64,000 nucleotides of DNA. Origin: Bacillus solitudinis (GTDB lineage Bacteria > Bacillota > Bacilli > Bacillales > Bacillaceae_D). Below, in pieces: positions 27,124 to 37,048 of the stretch. Location: the NCBI RefSeq assembly GCF_002797395.1, contig NZ_KZ454943.1, positions 3,509,966 through 3,573,965 of the forward strand, given 5' to 3'. Position 1 is the stretch's first letter. Each line of letters starts with the position of its first letter. The notes below the pieces were generated by a model. That model was given only the letters and a program-made list of their open reading frames with translations, was not told the origin of the DNA and searched no databases. The position numbers and the translations under genes were made by a program.

Positions 27124-27993
27124 CTATATGCGTATCGGTTTTTTGTTTTCATCAAGTGTAAAGCCTTCACCTATTACATCATGTACATCATTGACTGTGA
27201 CAAAAGCGTGCGGATCAATTCTTTCAACCAAGTTTTTTAAACGAATTAATTCATTTCGTCCGACAACACAATATAGAATTTCCTTATCTGAACCGCTAAA
27301 GCTTCCTTGACCTTTTAAGAGGGTTGCTCCCCTGTCCATTTCCGATAAAATTGTTTTTGCTATCTCAGACACATGGTCAGAAATTATAAAAGCCGCTTTG
27401 GCCGAGTATGCACCTTGTTGAATAAAGTCAATCACTCTGGTCGCAATAAATACAGCAAGTAATGTATACATTGCCTCTCGGTAATTAAGATAGATAAGAG
27501 AAGAAGCGATAACAAGAGCATCGAAAAGGAACATCGTTTTTCCCATACTCCAACCTAAATAACGAAAGCCGAGCTTCGCGATAATGTCGACGCCACCAGT
27601 TGTTCCTCCGTACCGGAAGACAATCCCAAGACCAACACCAATAAAAACTCCTGCAAAAAGAGCAGCTAAGGTCATATCATCTCGTAAGGGAATTTCTAAA
27701 AAACGATAGGATTGAAAGAGTTCAAGAAATACGGAAACGCTGATGGTTCCGATTAGGGTATAAAGAAATGTCGTACGGCCAAGAATTTTCCAACCGATGA
27801 AAAACATCGGTATATTTAAAATCAAATTGGAGATCGCCGGATTTATGGAGAAAACAAAATATAAAATTAAGGTTATTCCAGTAAATCCACCATCCGCTAA
27901 GTTGTTTTCCATGTTAAAATAAACCAACCCAAACGATAGAATCGCAGACCCAAGTATAATAAATAAAATACTTTTAACTTTAAGTATTCTCAT
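27124..27993 (-). CDS. ypjC: YitT-family membrane protein YpjC
   Basis: A 289-aa protein with five to six membrane helices at the N-terminal two thirds (YitT membrane domain, with FRYGGTTGGVDIIAK as a recognisable motif) and a C-terminal DUF2179 domain (GATLLKGQGSFSGSDKEILYCVV) that resembles a small regulatory or ligand-binding domain. The start codon at 27993 has AAAGGAG upstream; an in-frame TTG further up is less likely. It is reversed relative to all its neighbours. Function unknown. Confidence 0.85.
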   Translation of the reverse strand: MRILKVKSILFIILGSAILSFGLVYFNMENNLADGGFTGITLILYFVFSINPAISNLILNIPMFFIGWKILGRTTFLYTLIGTISVSVFLELFQSYRFLEIPLRDDMTLAALFAGVFIGVGLGIVFRYGGTTGGVDIIAKLGFRYLGWSMGKTMFLFDALVIASSLIYLNYREAMYTLLAVFIATRVIDFIQQGAYSAKAAFIISDHVSEIAKTILSEMDRGATLLKGQGSFSGSDKEILYCVVGRNELIRLKNLVERIDPHAFVTVNDVHDVIGEGFTLDENKKPIRI

Positions 27994-28131
27994 AAAAAGT
28001 CTCCTTTCTATAATTGGATGCAAGATTTATTATATAGAAGCCAGCTTTTTTCAGCAAACAGCTCTTTTAGAATTTGTCAAAATCACAAACATTCGCTAAC
28101 ATGGAAGAGAAGATGTTAGTGAGGTGGAAAA

Positions 28132-28476
28132 ATGAACGAGAAAACCATGAAGAATATGCAAATAGAAGTTGACCAGTATATTGGTCAATTTAAGGTAGGC
28201 TATTTTAGTCCGCTTGCGATGTTAGCACGAATGACAGAGGAAGTGGGAGAGCTTGCTAGAGAAGTTAATCATTATTATGGAGAGAAACCCAAAAAATCGA
28301 ACGAGGAAGCACAAACAATGGAGCAAGAAATGGGTGATATTTTATTTGTACTCATTTGTTTTGCAAACTCACTAGATATTGATTTAGAGGAAGCATTTAA
28401 TTTAGTTATGCATAAATTTGAAACGCGCGATAAAAATCGTTGGACAAGAATAGAAGAGGGTGTAGAGCATGAGTAA
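28132..28476 (+). CDS. ypjD: MazG-type nucleotide pyrophosphohydrolase YpjD
   Basis: A 114-aa all-alpha NTP pyrophosphatase. The metal-binding residues are in [10 protein letters not shown] and in [12 protein letters not shown] (the EExxE...ExxD pattern). It likely removes non-canonical nucleotides; the substrate is not defined. ATG 28132 follows GTGAGGTGG. It overlaps dapB by eight bases and opens the ypjD-birA operon. Confidence 0.92.
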   Translation: MNEKTMKNMQIEVDQYIGQFKVGYFSPLAMLARMTEEVGELAREVNHYYGEKPKKSNEEAQTMEQEMGDILFVLICFANSLDIDLEEAFNLVMHKFETRDKNRWTRIEEGVEHE

Positions 28477-29269
28477 TATCAACATTGTTGTGGCTGGACC
28501 AAGAGGGAATATGGGGAAAGAAGCAGTAAAAATGGTAGCAGCCACCGAAAACTTTACATTAATAGCTGTGATTGATTCAAAAAATGACGGAAATCTATTA
28601 GCAGATTTAGCTGATATGCCAAATTTACAAGTTCCTGTTTATACAGATATGGATCGGTGTTTTTCGGAGCATGATGTGGATGTCTTAATTGATTTAACAG
28701 CACCAGCATTTGGAAAGAAACACATGGAAATTGCCTTTATGCATGGCGTGCGTCCAGTTGTTGGTACAACGGGTTTTTCTGAACAGGATATTAAGGAATT
28801 AAGAAACAAAGCTGAGGAAAAAGGATTAGGGGCTATTATCGCACCAAATTTTGCGGTTGGAGCGATTCTAATGATGAAGTTTTCGCAAATGGCAGCAAAA
28901 TATATGCCTGATGTGGAAATTATCGAACGACATCACGATAGAAAGCTTGATGCCCCTTCAGGTACAGCAATAAAGACAGCACAGCTTATAGCCGAAGTGA
29001 GAGAAGCAAAGCAGCAAGGACACCCAAATGAAAAAGAGGAACTTATTGGGGCGCGTGGAGCTGATTTTGAAGGTATGAAAATACATAGTGTCCGCCTACC
29101 TGGACTTGTGGCTCATCAAGAAGTCATTTTTGGTGGGGAGGGGCAAACATTAACGATTCGTCACGATTCCATAAATCGGGCATCATTTATGCCGGGAGTT
29201 CGGCTTGCAGTGGAAACTGTTTTAAAAATCGATACGTTAGTATATGGATTAGAAAACATCATTGATTAG
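28469..29269 (+). CDS. dapB: 4-Hydroxy-tetrahydrodipicolinate reductase
   Basis: A 266-aa NAD(P)H-dependent reductase of lysine and diaminopimelate synthesis, which also feeds dipicolinate for spores. The Rossmann motif is [31 protein letters not shown] and [17 protein letters not shown] (catalytic His and Lys) follow. It overlaps the ypjD end. Confidence 0.96.
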   Translation: MSNINIVVAGPRGNMGKEAVKMVAATENFTLIAVIDSKNDGNLLADLADMPNLQVPVYTDMDRCFSEHDVDVLIDLTAPAFGKKHMEIAFMHGVRPVVGTTGFSEQDIKELRNKAEEKGLGAIIAPNFAVGAILMMKFSQMAAKYMPDVEIIERHHDRKLDAPSGTAIKTAQLIAEVREAKQQGHPNEKEELIGARGADFEGMKIHSVRLPGLVAHQEVIFGGEGQTLTIRHDSINRASFMPGVRLAVETVLKIDTLVYGLENIID

Positions 29270-29281
29270 GGGGAACTTCAA

Positions 29282-29689
29282 TTGAAAATCGCATTAATTG
29301 CTCATGATAAGAAAAAAGATTTAATGGTGGAATTTGTCGTTGCGTATGAACACATTCTTGCTAAGCACGAACTTTACGGAACGGGCACAACGGGTACTAG
29401 AATTATGGAATCAACAAAGTTATCTGTCGTTCGTTTTAAATCCGGCCCTCTCGGGGGAGACCAGCAAATTGGTGCACTTGTTGCGGAGAATCAATTTGAT
29501 TTAATTGTCTTTTTCCGTGATCCGTTAACAGCCCAGCCTCATGAACCGGATGTCTCGGCACTTGTACGCTTATGTGATGTTCAAAACGTTCCATTAGCAA
29601 CTAATATGGGTACAGCTGAAATCTTAATAAAGGGATTAGACCGTGGCGATTTCTTATGGCGGGAAATAATTCATGATGACCAAGCTTGA
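29282..29689 (+). CDS. mgsA: Methylglyoxal synthase
   Basis: A 135-aa enzyme releasing phosphate from dihydroxyacetone phosphate to give methylglyoxal, relieving sugar-phosphate excess. LIAHDKKKD at the N-terminus, [11 protein letters not shown] and [14 protein letters not shown], then [15 protein letters not shown] are family motifs. TTG start at 29282 with AGGGGGAA upstream. It overlaps bshB1 by 17 bases. The methylglyoxal made here is detoxified in bacilli with help of bacillithiol, whose genes follow directly. Confidence 0.94.
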   Translation: MKIALIAHDKKKDLMVEFVVAYEHILAKHELYGTGTTGTRIMESTKLSVVRFKSGPLGGDQQIGALVAENQFDLIVFFRDPLTAQPHEPDVSALVRLCDVQNVPLATNMGTAEILIKGLDRGDFLWREIIHDDQA

Positions 29690-30377
29690 TATACTCGCAT
29701 TTGGGGCCCATCCTGATGATGTTGAAATCGGGATGGGGGGAACCCTTGCTAAATATAGTGAGATGGGTTATAAAGTAGGTATTTGTGATTTAACGTTTGC
29801 AGAACTCTCTTCAAATGGAACGGTTGCGATAAGACAGGAAGAAGCTAAAAAAGCAGGAGCCATTCTTGGTATAAAGGAACGCATACAATTAGACTTTCCT
29901 GATCGAGGGTTAAAATATCTCTCAAAAGAAGACTTACGTAAGATTGTGGCAGTTATCCGGAAATTCAGACCTAAGCTTGTGTTTTCTCCTTATGGGGGAG
30001 ACCGGCATCCTGATCATGGCGAATGTAGCAAAATTGTGAAAGAAGCTGTCTTTAATGCAGGGATTCGCAACTATCAGTGCACGGAGAATCTTGATAATCA
30101 CCGCGTAAAGGATACATTTCATTTCTTTATTAATGGGTATGAACGGCCAGATTTTTTCATAGATATAAGCGAGCATTTTACGAAGAAGGAACGAGCTTTA
30201 CAAGCCTATGAAAGTCAGTTTGTATTAAAAGATGATTCCGTAGTAACTCCATTAACAACTGGATATCTTGATATGGTAGAGGCAAGAGAGCGACTGTTTG
30301 CAAAAGAAGCAGGAGTTCATTATGCGGAAGGATTTAAAGTGACTAAACCTTTGTTATTAAAATCTCTAATGGAATAG
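29673..30377 (+). CDS. bshB1: Bacillithiol deacetylase BshB1
   Basis: A 234-aa zinc deacetylase of the LmbE/PIG-L family that removes acetyl from GlcNAc-malate. The metal motif [13 protein letters not shown] lies near residue 11, and [12 protein letters not shown] supplies further ligands. Start is one of two adjacent ATG codons at 29673 or 29676. Followed by bshA, giving two of the bacillithiol pathway steps in a row. Confidence 0.93.
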   Translation: MMTKLDILAFGAHPDDVEIGMGGTLAKYSEMGYKVGICDLTFAELSSNGTVAIRQEEAKKAGAILGIKERIQLDFPDRGLKYLSKEDLRKIVAVIRKFRPKLVFSPYGGDRHPDHGECSKIVKEAVFNAGIRNYQCTENLDNHRVKDTFHFFINGYERPDFFIDISEHFTKKERALQAYESQFVLKDDSVVTPLTTGYLDMVEARERLFAKEAGVHYAEGFKVTKPLLLKSLME

Positions 30378-30389
30378 GAAGTAAAAGCA

Positions 30390-31550
30390 ATGAAATTACG
30401 AATAGGTATTAGCTGTTATCCCACAGTCGGAGGGTCAGGCGTCATTGCAACGGAGCTTGGTAAGCTTCTTGCTGAAAGAGGGCATGAGGTTCATTTTATA
30501 ACTTCGAGTGTGCCATTTCGACTTGATCGCGTCTATCCAAATATTTTTTATCATGAAGTCGAAATCAATCAATACTCTGTGTTTCAATACCCCCCGTATG
30601 ATTTAACTTTAGCTAGTAAAATGGCCGAGGTGGCAAAACGACAAAAGCTTGATATTCTTCATGTTCACTATGCCCTTCCTCACGCTATTTGTGCCATTTT
30701 AGCTAGACAAATGTCTGAACATGATTTTAAGATTGTCACGACCCTTCATGGCACAGATATAACGGTTTTAAGTAATGATCCGTCATTGCGTCAATTAATT
30801 AAATATGGGATTGAACAATCGGATATGGTCACAGCGGTGTCGGATGACCTCGTCAATCAAACGAAGGAATTAGTCCAAACTGAAAAAAGAATAGAAACTA
30901 TTTATAACTTTATTGACGAGAGAGTATATGTAAAAAATGACATTGGTTGTTTGAAAAGCCACTACGGGATCGAAAAAGGTGAAAGCGTAGTCATTCACAT
31001 TTCCAACTTCCGTCCTGTTAAGCGGGTTCCCGATGTTGTGAAGAGTTTTCACTTGATGTCAAAGCAAGTAAAAGCCAAACTTTTATTGATTGGAAGCGGA
31101 CCAGAGCTAACAATTGCTAGACAACTTGTTAAAGAATTTGACCTTGAAGATCGTGTCGTTATGCTTGGAAACCAAAAGCATATAGCGGAGTTACTTTCAA
31201 TGAGTGATTTAATGCTACTCCTAAGCGAAAAAGAGAGCTTTGGTTTGGTTGCTCTTGAAGCTATGGCATGTAAAGTACCTGTGATTGCTTCTAATATTGG
31301 CGGTCTGCCTGAAGTTATAGAAGATGGAGTGACAGGCTATTTATGTGATGTTGGTGATATTGAATGTGTTGCTGAGCGTGCGGTCGCCCTACTGAAAAAT
31401 GATGAGCTTCGCCAATCATTCGCGGCTAAAGGGCTTGAAACAGTAACATCAAAGTTTTATTCAGAGTCTATCGTTAAACAGTATGAAGAACTCTACTTAC
31501 GTTTAGTGGATCACAAATCAAATCTGGTTAAGGTTAATGAGTTGAAATGA
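30390..31550 (+). CDS. bshA: GlcNAc-malate synthase BshA
   Basis: A 386-aa GT-B glycosyltransferase (family 4) joining UDP-GlcNAc and L-malate, the first step of bacillithiol. [16 protein letters not shown] is the N-terminal donor loop, [11 protein letters not shown] follows, and the EX7E region [20 protein letters not shown] binds the nucleotide sugar. It ends in an ATGA overlap with cca. Confidence 0.95.
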   Translation: MKLRIGISCYPTVGGSGVIATELGKLLAERGHEVHFITSSVPFRLDRVYPNIFYHEVEINQYSVFQYPPYDLTLASKMAEVAKRQKLDILHVHYALPHAICAILARQMSEHDFKIVTTLHGTDITVLSNDPSLRQLIKYGIEQSDMVTAVSDDLVNQTKELVQTEKRIETIYNFIDERVYVKNDIGCLKSHYGIEKGESVVIHISNFRPVKRVPDVVKSFHLMSKQVKAKLLLIGSGPELTIARQLVKEFDLEDRVVMLGNQKHIAELLSMSDLMLLLSEKESFGLVALEAMACKVPVIASNIGGLPEVIEDGVTGYLCDVGDIECVAERAVALLKNDELRQSFAAKGLETVTSKFYSESIVKQYEELYLRLVDHKSNLVKVNELK

Positions 31551-32689
31551 GGCAAAAGGCATTTAAGCAAGCAAATCCTATCCTTAAGCTATTATCGGAG
31601 CGAGGCTTCAGAGCCTATGTCGTAGGAGGAGCAGTCCGTGATTACATTCTCGGACGCCCTATTGCTGACGTTGATATTGTGACATCTGCTTCACCTGAAG
31701 ATGTCACAGAGCTGTTTACTCAAACGTACCGGTTAAGTAATCAACATCAGACGATTATCGTAAAATGGAAGGGTCTTTTATTTGAGCTGACTTCTGAAAG
31801 AGGAATAGGAATAGAGGAAGATTTAAAAAAGCGTGATTTTACAATTAATAGCTTGGCAATAAACGAGACGGGACAAATAATTGACAAAATTGGTGGACAA
31901 GTTGATTTAAAAGAAGGGATTCTCCGTTCAGTCGACCCATTGGAAAGAATGACGGAGGATCCGCTAAGGATGCTAAGAGCTTTGCGCTTCGTTAGTGAAC
32001 TTGGATTTCATATCGAAGAGAATTTAATGAATGTATTAATCATGAAACACTCCTTATTGGAAGGTGTTGCTGTTGAACGAATCGTCAAAGAGTTCGAAAA
32101 GTTAATAGCAGGTCACTACCGAAATAAGGCACTCCAAATCTTACTTAATACGGAGATGTATCGGTCACTCATTAAACTAGAACTCACTACTCAAAACATT
32201 CATGATCTTCAATCTACCGGTAGTGTGAACAGTAAGTCATCTGTACTCCGATGGTCGATGATAAGTTATTGCTTGGGATGGATGGATGCCAGTCCGTTAA
32301 AGAGATTATCGTTATCAAACCAATTAACGCATGATGTTCGGGAACGTTTACGATTTTTTCGAATTCGCCAGACAAAGGATTGGAATTCTTGGTTACTTTA
32401 CCAAGCGGGCTTAGAAACAGCATTTGATGTTGAGTCACTTCGCGTTCTTTTCCACCAAAGCGAAGAATCGATCGAGAAGATTCTTCAATTATGGGAGGAA
32501 CTACCGATGAAGAGTAAATCAGACCTTGCTATTACAGGAAGAGATCTTCTTTCAACACTAAAAAAATCACCGGGTCCTTGGTTAAAGGATGAACTAGAAT
32601 GGGCAGAACGAAAGGTAATTGAAGGAGAATGTTTAAATGAGAAGGCAACTCTCCTTGACATGCTAGCAAAAAGGAGAGAGATGTTGTGA
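31547..32689 (+). CDS. cca: CCA-adding enzyme
   Basis: A 380-aa class II tRNA nucleotidyltransferase. [19 protein letters not shown] holds the catalytic Asp pair; [12 protein letters not shown] and [12 protein letters not shown] are later family motifs. Length is a little under B. subtilis Cca. It overlaps bshA by four bases and birA by a GTGA junction. Confidence 0.95.
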   Translation: MRQKAFKQANPILKLLSERGFRAYVVGGAVRDYILGRPIADVDIVTSASPEDVTELFTQTYRLSNQHQTIIVKWKGLLFELTSERGIGIEEDLKKRDFTINSLAINETGQIIDKIGGQVDLKEGILRSVDPLERMTEDPLRMLRALRFVSELGFHIEENLMNVLIMKHSLLEGVAVERIVKEFEKLIAGHYRNKALQILLNTEMYRSLIKLELTTQNIHDLQSTGSVNSKSSVLRWSMISYCLGWMDASPLKRLSLSNQLTHDVRERLRFFRIRQTKDWNSWLLYQAGLETAFDVESLRVLFHQSEESIEKILQLWEELPMKSKSDLAITGRDLLSTLKKSPGPWLKDELEWAERKVIEGECLNEKATLLDMLAKRREML

Positions 32690-33663
32690 GGGAAAAGCTA
32701 TTAAAAATTTTATTACAACATAAGGATGGCTTCGTCTCAGGTGAAAAAATTAGCCTTGAGTTGGGGTGCTCGAGAACAGCTGTTTGGAAGCATATAGAGG
32801 AGCTTCGCAAGGATGGATATGAGGTAGATTCTGCACCTAGGAAGGGATACCGAATCATTAAAAAGGCAAATGGTATTCAATCACACGAAGTTAATATTCA
32901 TCTTGAAACTGAGAGAATCGGTCGTTCGATTTCTTATTATGATGCGATTGACTCTACACAGATAATTGCACATAAACTCGCACAAGAAGGTATGGAAGAA
33001 GGACATATTGTTATTGCAAATGAGCAAACTTCGGGGAGAGGGAGATTGGGTCGTTCTTGGTATTCTAAGGGTGGGACAAGCATCTCAATGAGTTTGATTT
33101 TACGTCCTAAGCTTTCCCCTCAGCAAACACCACAATTAACCCTACTCTCTGCAGTAGCAGTTATTCGAGGTGTGAAGAAAATAACGGGTATTGATTGTGA
33201 GATTAAATGGCCAAATGATGTTTTAATTAATGGGAAAAAAATCGTCGGGATATTAACAGAAATGCAGTCAGACCCGGACTACGTTCATTCGGTTATTATT
33301 GGTATCGGGCTAAATGTTAATCAACAAACGACCGATTTCGAACCGGATATACAAAGGCTTGCAACATCACTTTCAATTGAAACAGGTCAACAAATTGAAC
33401 GTTCAAGACTAATTGCTGCTATTTTAGGAGAGTTCGAATGGCTCTATGACGAGTATTTGGAAAATGGATTTTCAATGATTCGAGGATTATGGGAAGCTCA
33501 TGCAGTAAGCGTAGGAACTTATATTTATGCAAGGACCCCAAAACAAGTTATTTATGGGTATGCTCAAGGAATAACCGATGAAGGGGTCCTACTAGTTCAG
33601 GATGAACAAGGAACAATTCATCATATTTATTCTGCCGATATTGAAATTGCTAAGCAAACGTAA
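32686..33663 (+). CDS. birA: Biotin protein ligase / biotin repressor
   Basis: A 325-aa bifunctional BirA. An N-terminal winged helix (SLELGCSRTAVWKHIEELRKDGY) is the DNA-binding domain, then the ligase domain with the biotinyl-AMP loop TSGRGRLGRSW, KWPNDVLINGKKIVGILTE, and a C-terminal SH3-like part. GTG start at 32686 overlaps the cca stop, with AAAGGAGAGAG upstream. It attaches biotin to carboxylases and represses biotin genes. Confidence 0.95.
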   Translation: MREKLLKILLQHKDGFVSGEKISLELGCSRTAVWKHIEELRKDGYEVDSAPRKGYRIIKKANGIQSHEVNIHLETERIGRSISYYDAIDSTQIIAHKLAQEGMEEGHIVIANEQTSGRGRLGRSWYSKGGTSISMSLILRPKLSPQQTPQLTLLSAVAVIRGVKKITGIDCEIKWPNDVLINGKKIVGILTEMQSDPDYVHSVIIGIGLNVNQQTTDFEPDIQRLATSLSIETGQQIERSRLIAAILGEFEWLYDEYLENGFSMIRGLWEAHAVSVGTYIYARTPKQVIYGYAQGITDEGVLLVQDEQGTIHHIYSADIEIAKQT

Positions 33664-33671
33664 TGAAAATC

Positions 33672-33830
33672 TGTTATACTCATCATATATAGGGCGGTAT
33701 CCCACTCGGAACTGCACCAACAGTATAGTGTAAATAAACGGATCTGCCTTGATCCCAAAGAAGGACTAGGACAGAGGGATTCATAAAAGAACGTAAAACA
33801 AGTCATATGAAGATGATTTGTTGTTTTAGT
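33672..33830 (+). promoter_or_regulatory. Structured leader RNA of panBCD
   Basis: An extended -10 (TGTTATACT, 33673-33680) is followed by a structured leader. GGCGGTATCC (33693-33702) pairs with GGATCTGCC (33740-33748) with one bulge, enclosing a hairpin CACT..ACTG / CAGT..AGTG (33703-33730) with loop CACCAA. AAAGAAGGA (33757-33765) is exactly complementary to TCCTTCTTT (33839-33847) in the terminator and can act as antiterminator. A conserved 'pan' RNA motif has been reported upstream of pantothenate genes in bacilli; this may be one, but I could not align it. Confidence 0.6.
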
Positions 33831-33834
33831 ACGC

Positions 33835-33873
33835 AAAATCCTTCTTTCTTTTAATAGAACGAGGGGTTTTTTT
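33835..33873 (+). terminator. Attenuator terminator before panB
   Basis: AAAATCCTTC pairs with GAGGGGTTTT (two G-U), continued by TTCT/AGAA, and followed by a T run. It stands 40 bp ahead of panB inside the leader. Confidence 0.75.
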
Positions 33874-33912
33874 ATACGTTCAAACATGAACCCTCCGAAA
33901 TGGAGGTATGTT

Positions 33913-34752
33913 ATGAAAACGACAGCAAGCTTTTTAAGAATGAAGCAAAAATGTGAAAAAATAGCGATGATGACAGCCTATGATGCACCTGCTGCAAAAA
34001 TTGTAGAAGAAGCCGGTGTGGATATGATCCTTGTCGGTGATTCGCTTGGAATGGTCGTACTCGGATATGATTCAACGATTCCAGTCACCATTGATGATAT
34101 GGTTCTCCATACAAGAGCGGTCAAACGAGGTGCCACGTCAACGTTTATTGTGACGGATATGCCGTATTTAACCTATCATGGTAGCTTTGATGAGACGCTT
34201 GTTCAGGCTAGAAAGCTTATGCAGGAGGCAGGAGCTCATGCAGTCAAGCTTGAAGGAGCTAAAGCTGTTATTCAGACGATTGAGCAGCTGAGGGAAGCTG
34301 GTGTACCTGTAATGGGGCATCTAGGCTTAACCCCGCAATCAGTGGGTGTTTTAGGTGGTTACCATGTACAAGGTAAGGAATTAACTGAAGCGAAACAACT
34401 AATTGAAGATGCTTTAGCGATTGAAGCTGCAGGAGCATTCGCTCTTGTCCTTGAGTGTGTGCCCGAGCAATTAAGTACATTAATTGCCGGTCGTTTAGCA
34501 ATCCCCGTTATTGGAATTGGTGCTGGGATGCACACTGATGGTCAAGTTCTTGTTTACCACGATGTTATTGGGTATGGGAATGTCCATGTACCAAAGTTTG
34601 TTAAGGCGTACACGAATGTAACAGACCCCATTCGTAATGCAATGAAAAGCTATGTGACTGAAGTAAAAGAAAAACGTTTCCCAGAAGCCGAGCATTCTTT
34701 TAGTCTAAGTGAAGATGTTATCGATGGTCTCTATGGGGGAAAAAACGAATGA
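33913..34752 (+). CDS. panB: 3-Methyl-2-oxobutanoate hydroxymethyltransferase
   Basis: A 279-aa TIM-barrel enzyme making ketopantoate from ketoisovalerate and methylene-tetrahydrofolate. Motifs are [34 protein letters not shown] (metal-binding Asp), GAHAVKLEG and GHLGLTPQ. The ATG at 33913 follows GGAGGT; an earlier ATG at 33886 lies just after the terminator without a proper site. It overlaps panC by ATGA. Confidence 0.96.
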   Translation: MKTTASFLRMKQKCEKIAMMTAYDAPAAKIVEEAGVDMILVGDSLGMVVLGYDSTIPVTIDDMVLHTRAVKRGATSTFIVTDMPYLTYHGSFDETLVQARKLMQEAGAHAVKLEGAKAVIQTIEQLREAGVPVMGHLGLTPQSVGVLGGYHVQGKELTEAKQLIEDALAIEAAGAFALVLECVPEQLSTLIAGRLAIPVIGIGAGMHTDGQVLVYHDVIGYGNVHVPKFVKAYTNVTDPIRNAMKSYVTEVKEKRFPEAEHSFSLSEDVIDGLYGGKNE

Positions 34753-35609
34753 ACATTGTTAAAACGATTAACGAACTAAGAGAACGAATCGACGATTGTA
34801 AAAAAAAGAATAAATCAGTAGGTTTTGTTCCGACGATGGGGTTCTTGCATGAAGGTCATCTTCGTTTGATAAAACAAGCTAGAGAAGCAAATGATATCGT
34901 GGTGCTTAGTATATTTGTGAACCCACTCCAGTTTGGGCCGAATGAAGATTTCGAACGTTATCCTCGGGACTTCAAACGGGATGAGCGTTTGGCTCGTGAG
35001 GCAGGAGTTGATGTCCTGTTTTATCCAACGGTCACAGAAATGTACCCAAAAGAGCCGATGATGACAATTCATGTCACGCAGGGGGTTGATGTTCTTTGTG
35101 GAGCAAGCCGCCCCGGTCACTTCGACGGAGTAACAACTGTCGTCATGAAACTTTTTCAAATTGTCCTTCCAGATAGAGCCTATTTTGGGTTAAAGGATGC
35201 CCAACAAGTGGCGATTATTATGAATATGGTTGAGACTTTTAATGTGCCAATTGATGTGGTCGCATGTGAGACAGTGCGAGAAGATGATGGATTAGCTAAA
35301 AGCTCACGAAACGTCTATCTATCAGTAGATGAACGCCAAGCTGCGCCTTTATTGTATCAAGCTTTACAAAAAACAAAAGCATATATTGAAAATCACTTTT
35401 GTACACGTACAGAGGGGATGACATTCCTTTACGAACAACTAAGTGAACAACCGATCGGAGCGATAGATTATATTGATATACTGAGTTACCCACGTTTAGA
35501 ACGTGTGAATGAACTAACAGGGACAATCATTATTGCATTAGCTTATCGATATGAACACGCACGTCTCATTGATAATTTATTATTGAATGTGCAAAAGAAA
35601 GGAGTTTAA
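34749..35609 (+). CDS. panC: Pantothenate synthetase
   Basis: A 286-aa ATP-dependent ligase joining pantoate and beta-alanine. [20 protein letters not shown] contains the HxGH-type nucleotide motif; [27 protein letters not shown]-like [10 protein letters not shown] and [11 protein letters not shown] (KMSKS-like) follow. It is placed between panB and panD with an ATGA overlap on its left. Confidence 0.96.
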   Translation: MNIVKTINELRERIDDCKKKNKSVGFVPTMGFLHEGHLRLIKQAREANDIVVLSIFVNPLQFGPNEDFERYPRDFKRDERLAREAGVDVLFYPTVTEMYPKEPMMTIHVTQGVDVLCGASRPGHFDGVTTVVMKLFQIVLPDRAYFGLKDAQQVAIIMNMVETFNVPIDVVACETVREDDGLAKSSRNVYLSVDERQAAPLLYQALQKTKAYIENHFCTRTEGMTFLYEQLSEQPIGAIDYIDILSYPRLERVNELTGTIIIALAYRYEHARLIDNLLLNVQKKGV

Positions 35610-35612
35610 CGG

Positions 35613-35996
35613 ATGTTTCGAACGATGATGAAAGCGAAAATTCACCGTGCACGAGTAACTGAAGCAAATTTGAACTATGTTGGTAGTATAACCATTGATG
35701 AAGATATTATGGATGCTGTTGATATACTCGAGAATGAAAAAGTTCAAATTGTAAATAATAACAATGGTGCAAGACTTGAAACGTATGTCATTAAAGGCCC
35801 CCGTGGAAGTAAAGTCTTTTGTTTAAATGGCGCTGCTGCAAGACTTGTGCAAGAGGGCGACGTAATTATTGTGATATCCTATGCCCTTGTTGCACAAGAG
35901 AAAGCAAAGGACCATAAACCAAGGGTGGCAATTATGGATGAAACTAATCAAATCGTTGAAATGTTAGCGGCAGAACCAGCTTCTACCGTTTTGTAA
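35613..35996 (+). CDS. panD: Aspartate 1-decarboxylase
   Basis: A 127-aa pyruvoyl enzyme making beta-alanine. The self-cleavage site is Gly24-Ser25 in YVGSITID, which yields the pyruvoyl group on the alpha chain. [14 protein letters not shown] and [19 protein letters not shown] are typical. RBS AAAGGAG is at the panC end. Confidence 0.96.
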   Translation: MFRTMMKAKIHRARVTEANLNYVGSITIDEDIMDAVDILENEKVQIVNNNNGARLETYVIKGPRGSKVFCLNGAAARLVQEGDVIIVISYALVAQEKAKDHKPRVAIMDETNQIVEMLAAEPASTVL

Positions 35997-36008
35997 ACTG
36001 TATATTCA

Positions 36009-36047
36009 CCTTCTATTCGATAAACACTTCGAACAGGGGGTTTTTTT
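36009..36047 (+). terminator. Weak hairpin with T run before the TPR gene
   Basis: ATTCGA / TTCGAA pairs within a wider, weaker ACCTTC/GGGGGT stem, followed by seven T that run into the ATG at 36048. The same GGGGG would be the ribosome site of the next gene. Confidence 0.4.
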
Positions 36048-37034
36048 ATGGATAAATGGCTTCAATCATGGGATTCTTTATTTGAGTATACCGAGCAAAC
36101 GTGGAACATGCTCTCAGATACTGAACAACAAGAACAACTTTTACAACTAGAGAGTGCAGCAGAATTGTTGTTAGACGCATGGACTGATATGGATGAGAAG
36201 CTTGCTTTATTAAAGACCAAACTTGCTGAGCGCACCTTCCAAGTATCTTACCATTCCATCGGCACGACGTACTATCAATTAGAAATGTTTGAACATGCAG
36301 CGGCAATTTTAGCAAAGGAGCATGAAAGTGGAGAGAAGGAAGAGCTACGATTGTTATACCTCGCCTATTCATATTTATTCATGGGAAAAAATGAACAGGC
36401 TCGCGAATTATTCTTGTACCTTATTCAAGCCACAAAAGCAGTGATGATAAAGCACTTTAGTTATATTGGTTTAGGATGTTTTCATGTCCAAGCGGAAAAG
36501 TTTGATGAGGCTATCGATTCGTTTGAACATGCAAACCTTCTTACAACAAGCCAAGATGTTGTGTATAATTTAGGAATCTGTCATTATTTAAATAAATCAA
36601 TTCATCTGGCCAAGGCTTTTTTTAAAGAAGCGATTGATTTATTTCCTGATGATGGAGAAGCTTATTTCTTTCTAGGCTGTTGTCAATGGAAGCTTGGTGA
36701 AGAAGAACATGCTTTTTTAACGTGGATGGAATGTCTTCAGCTGTTAACAGCCCCATACGCTTTACAGGCGTTAGCTTACGTATGTGAATGGCATGGGCAT
36801 CATTATGCAGCGATTCATTGTTATAAGCGTATTCAAGCATTAGGTTTTTCAAATATCGAAACGCTCCACGGATTAGCTTGGAACTTAGCATTACTTGACC
36901 AACGTAGCGAAGCGCTTGCAATATTTAATAAATTAATCAAAATGGAACCAAAAAATGAGAACGTAAAAAAATCAATTAGTTGGCTAGAATCGGTATGGAA
37001 TGAATCCTTTGCTCTAATAGAGGATGAGAGATAA
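36048..37034 (+). CDS. TPR-repeat protein, function unknown
   Basis: A 328-aa soluble protein with tetratricopeptide repeats over most of its length (for example YIGLGCFHVQAEKFDEAIDSFEHA and YFFLGCCQWKLGEEEHA). No catalytic domain is seen. The ATG at 36048 follows AGGGGG and seven T. It stands between panD and dinG, where B. subtilis has nothing comparable that I recall. A scaffold role is the most one can infer. Confidence 0.85.
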   Translation: MDKWLQSWDSLFEYTEQTWNMLSDTEQQEQLLQLESAAELLLDAWTDMDEKLALLKTKLAERTFQVSYHSIGTTYYQLEMFEHAAAILAKEHESGEKEELRLLYLAYSYLFMGKNEQARELFLYLIQATKAVMIKHFSYIGLGCFHVQAEKFDEAIDSFEHANLLTTSQDVVYNLGICHYLNKSIHLAKAFFKEAIDLFPDDGEAYFFLGCCQWKLGEEEHAFLTWMECLQLLTAPYALQALAYVCEWHGHHYAAIHCYKRIQALGFSNIETLHGLAWNLALLDQRSEALAIFNKLIKMEPKNENVKKSISWLESVWNESFALIEDER

Positions 37035-37048
37035 ATTGAGGTGGACGT

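Noticed and set aside
33690-33705. AGGGCGGTAT in the panB leader as a T-box core
   Set aside because: It resembles AGGGTGG only in part and lies at the start of the leader, not just before the terminator as in T-boxes.
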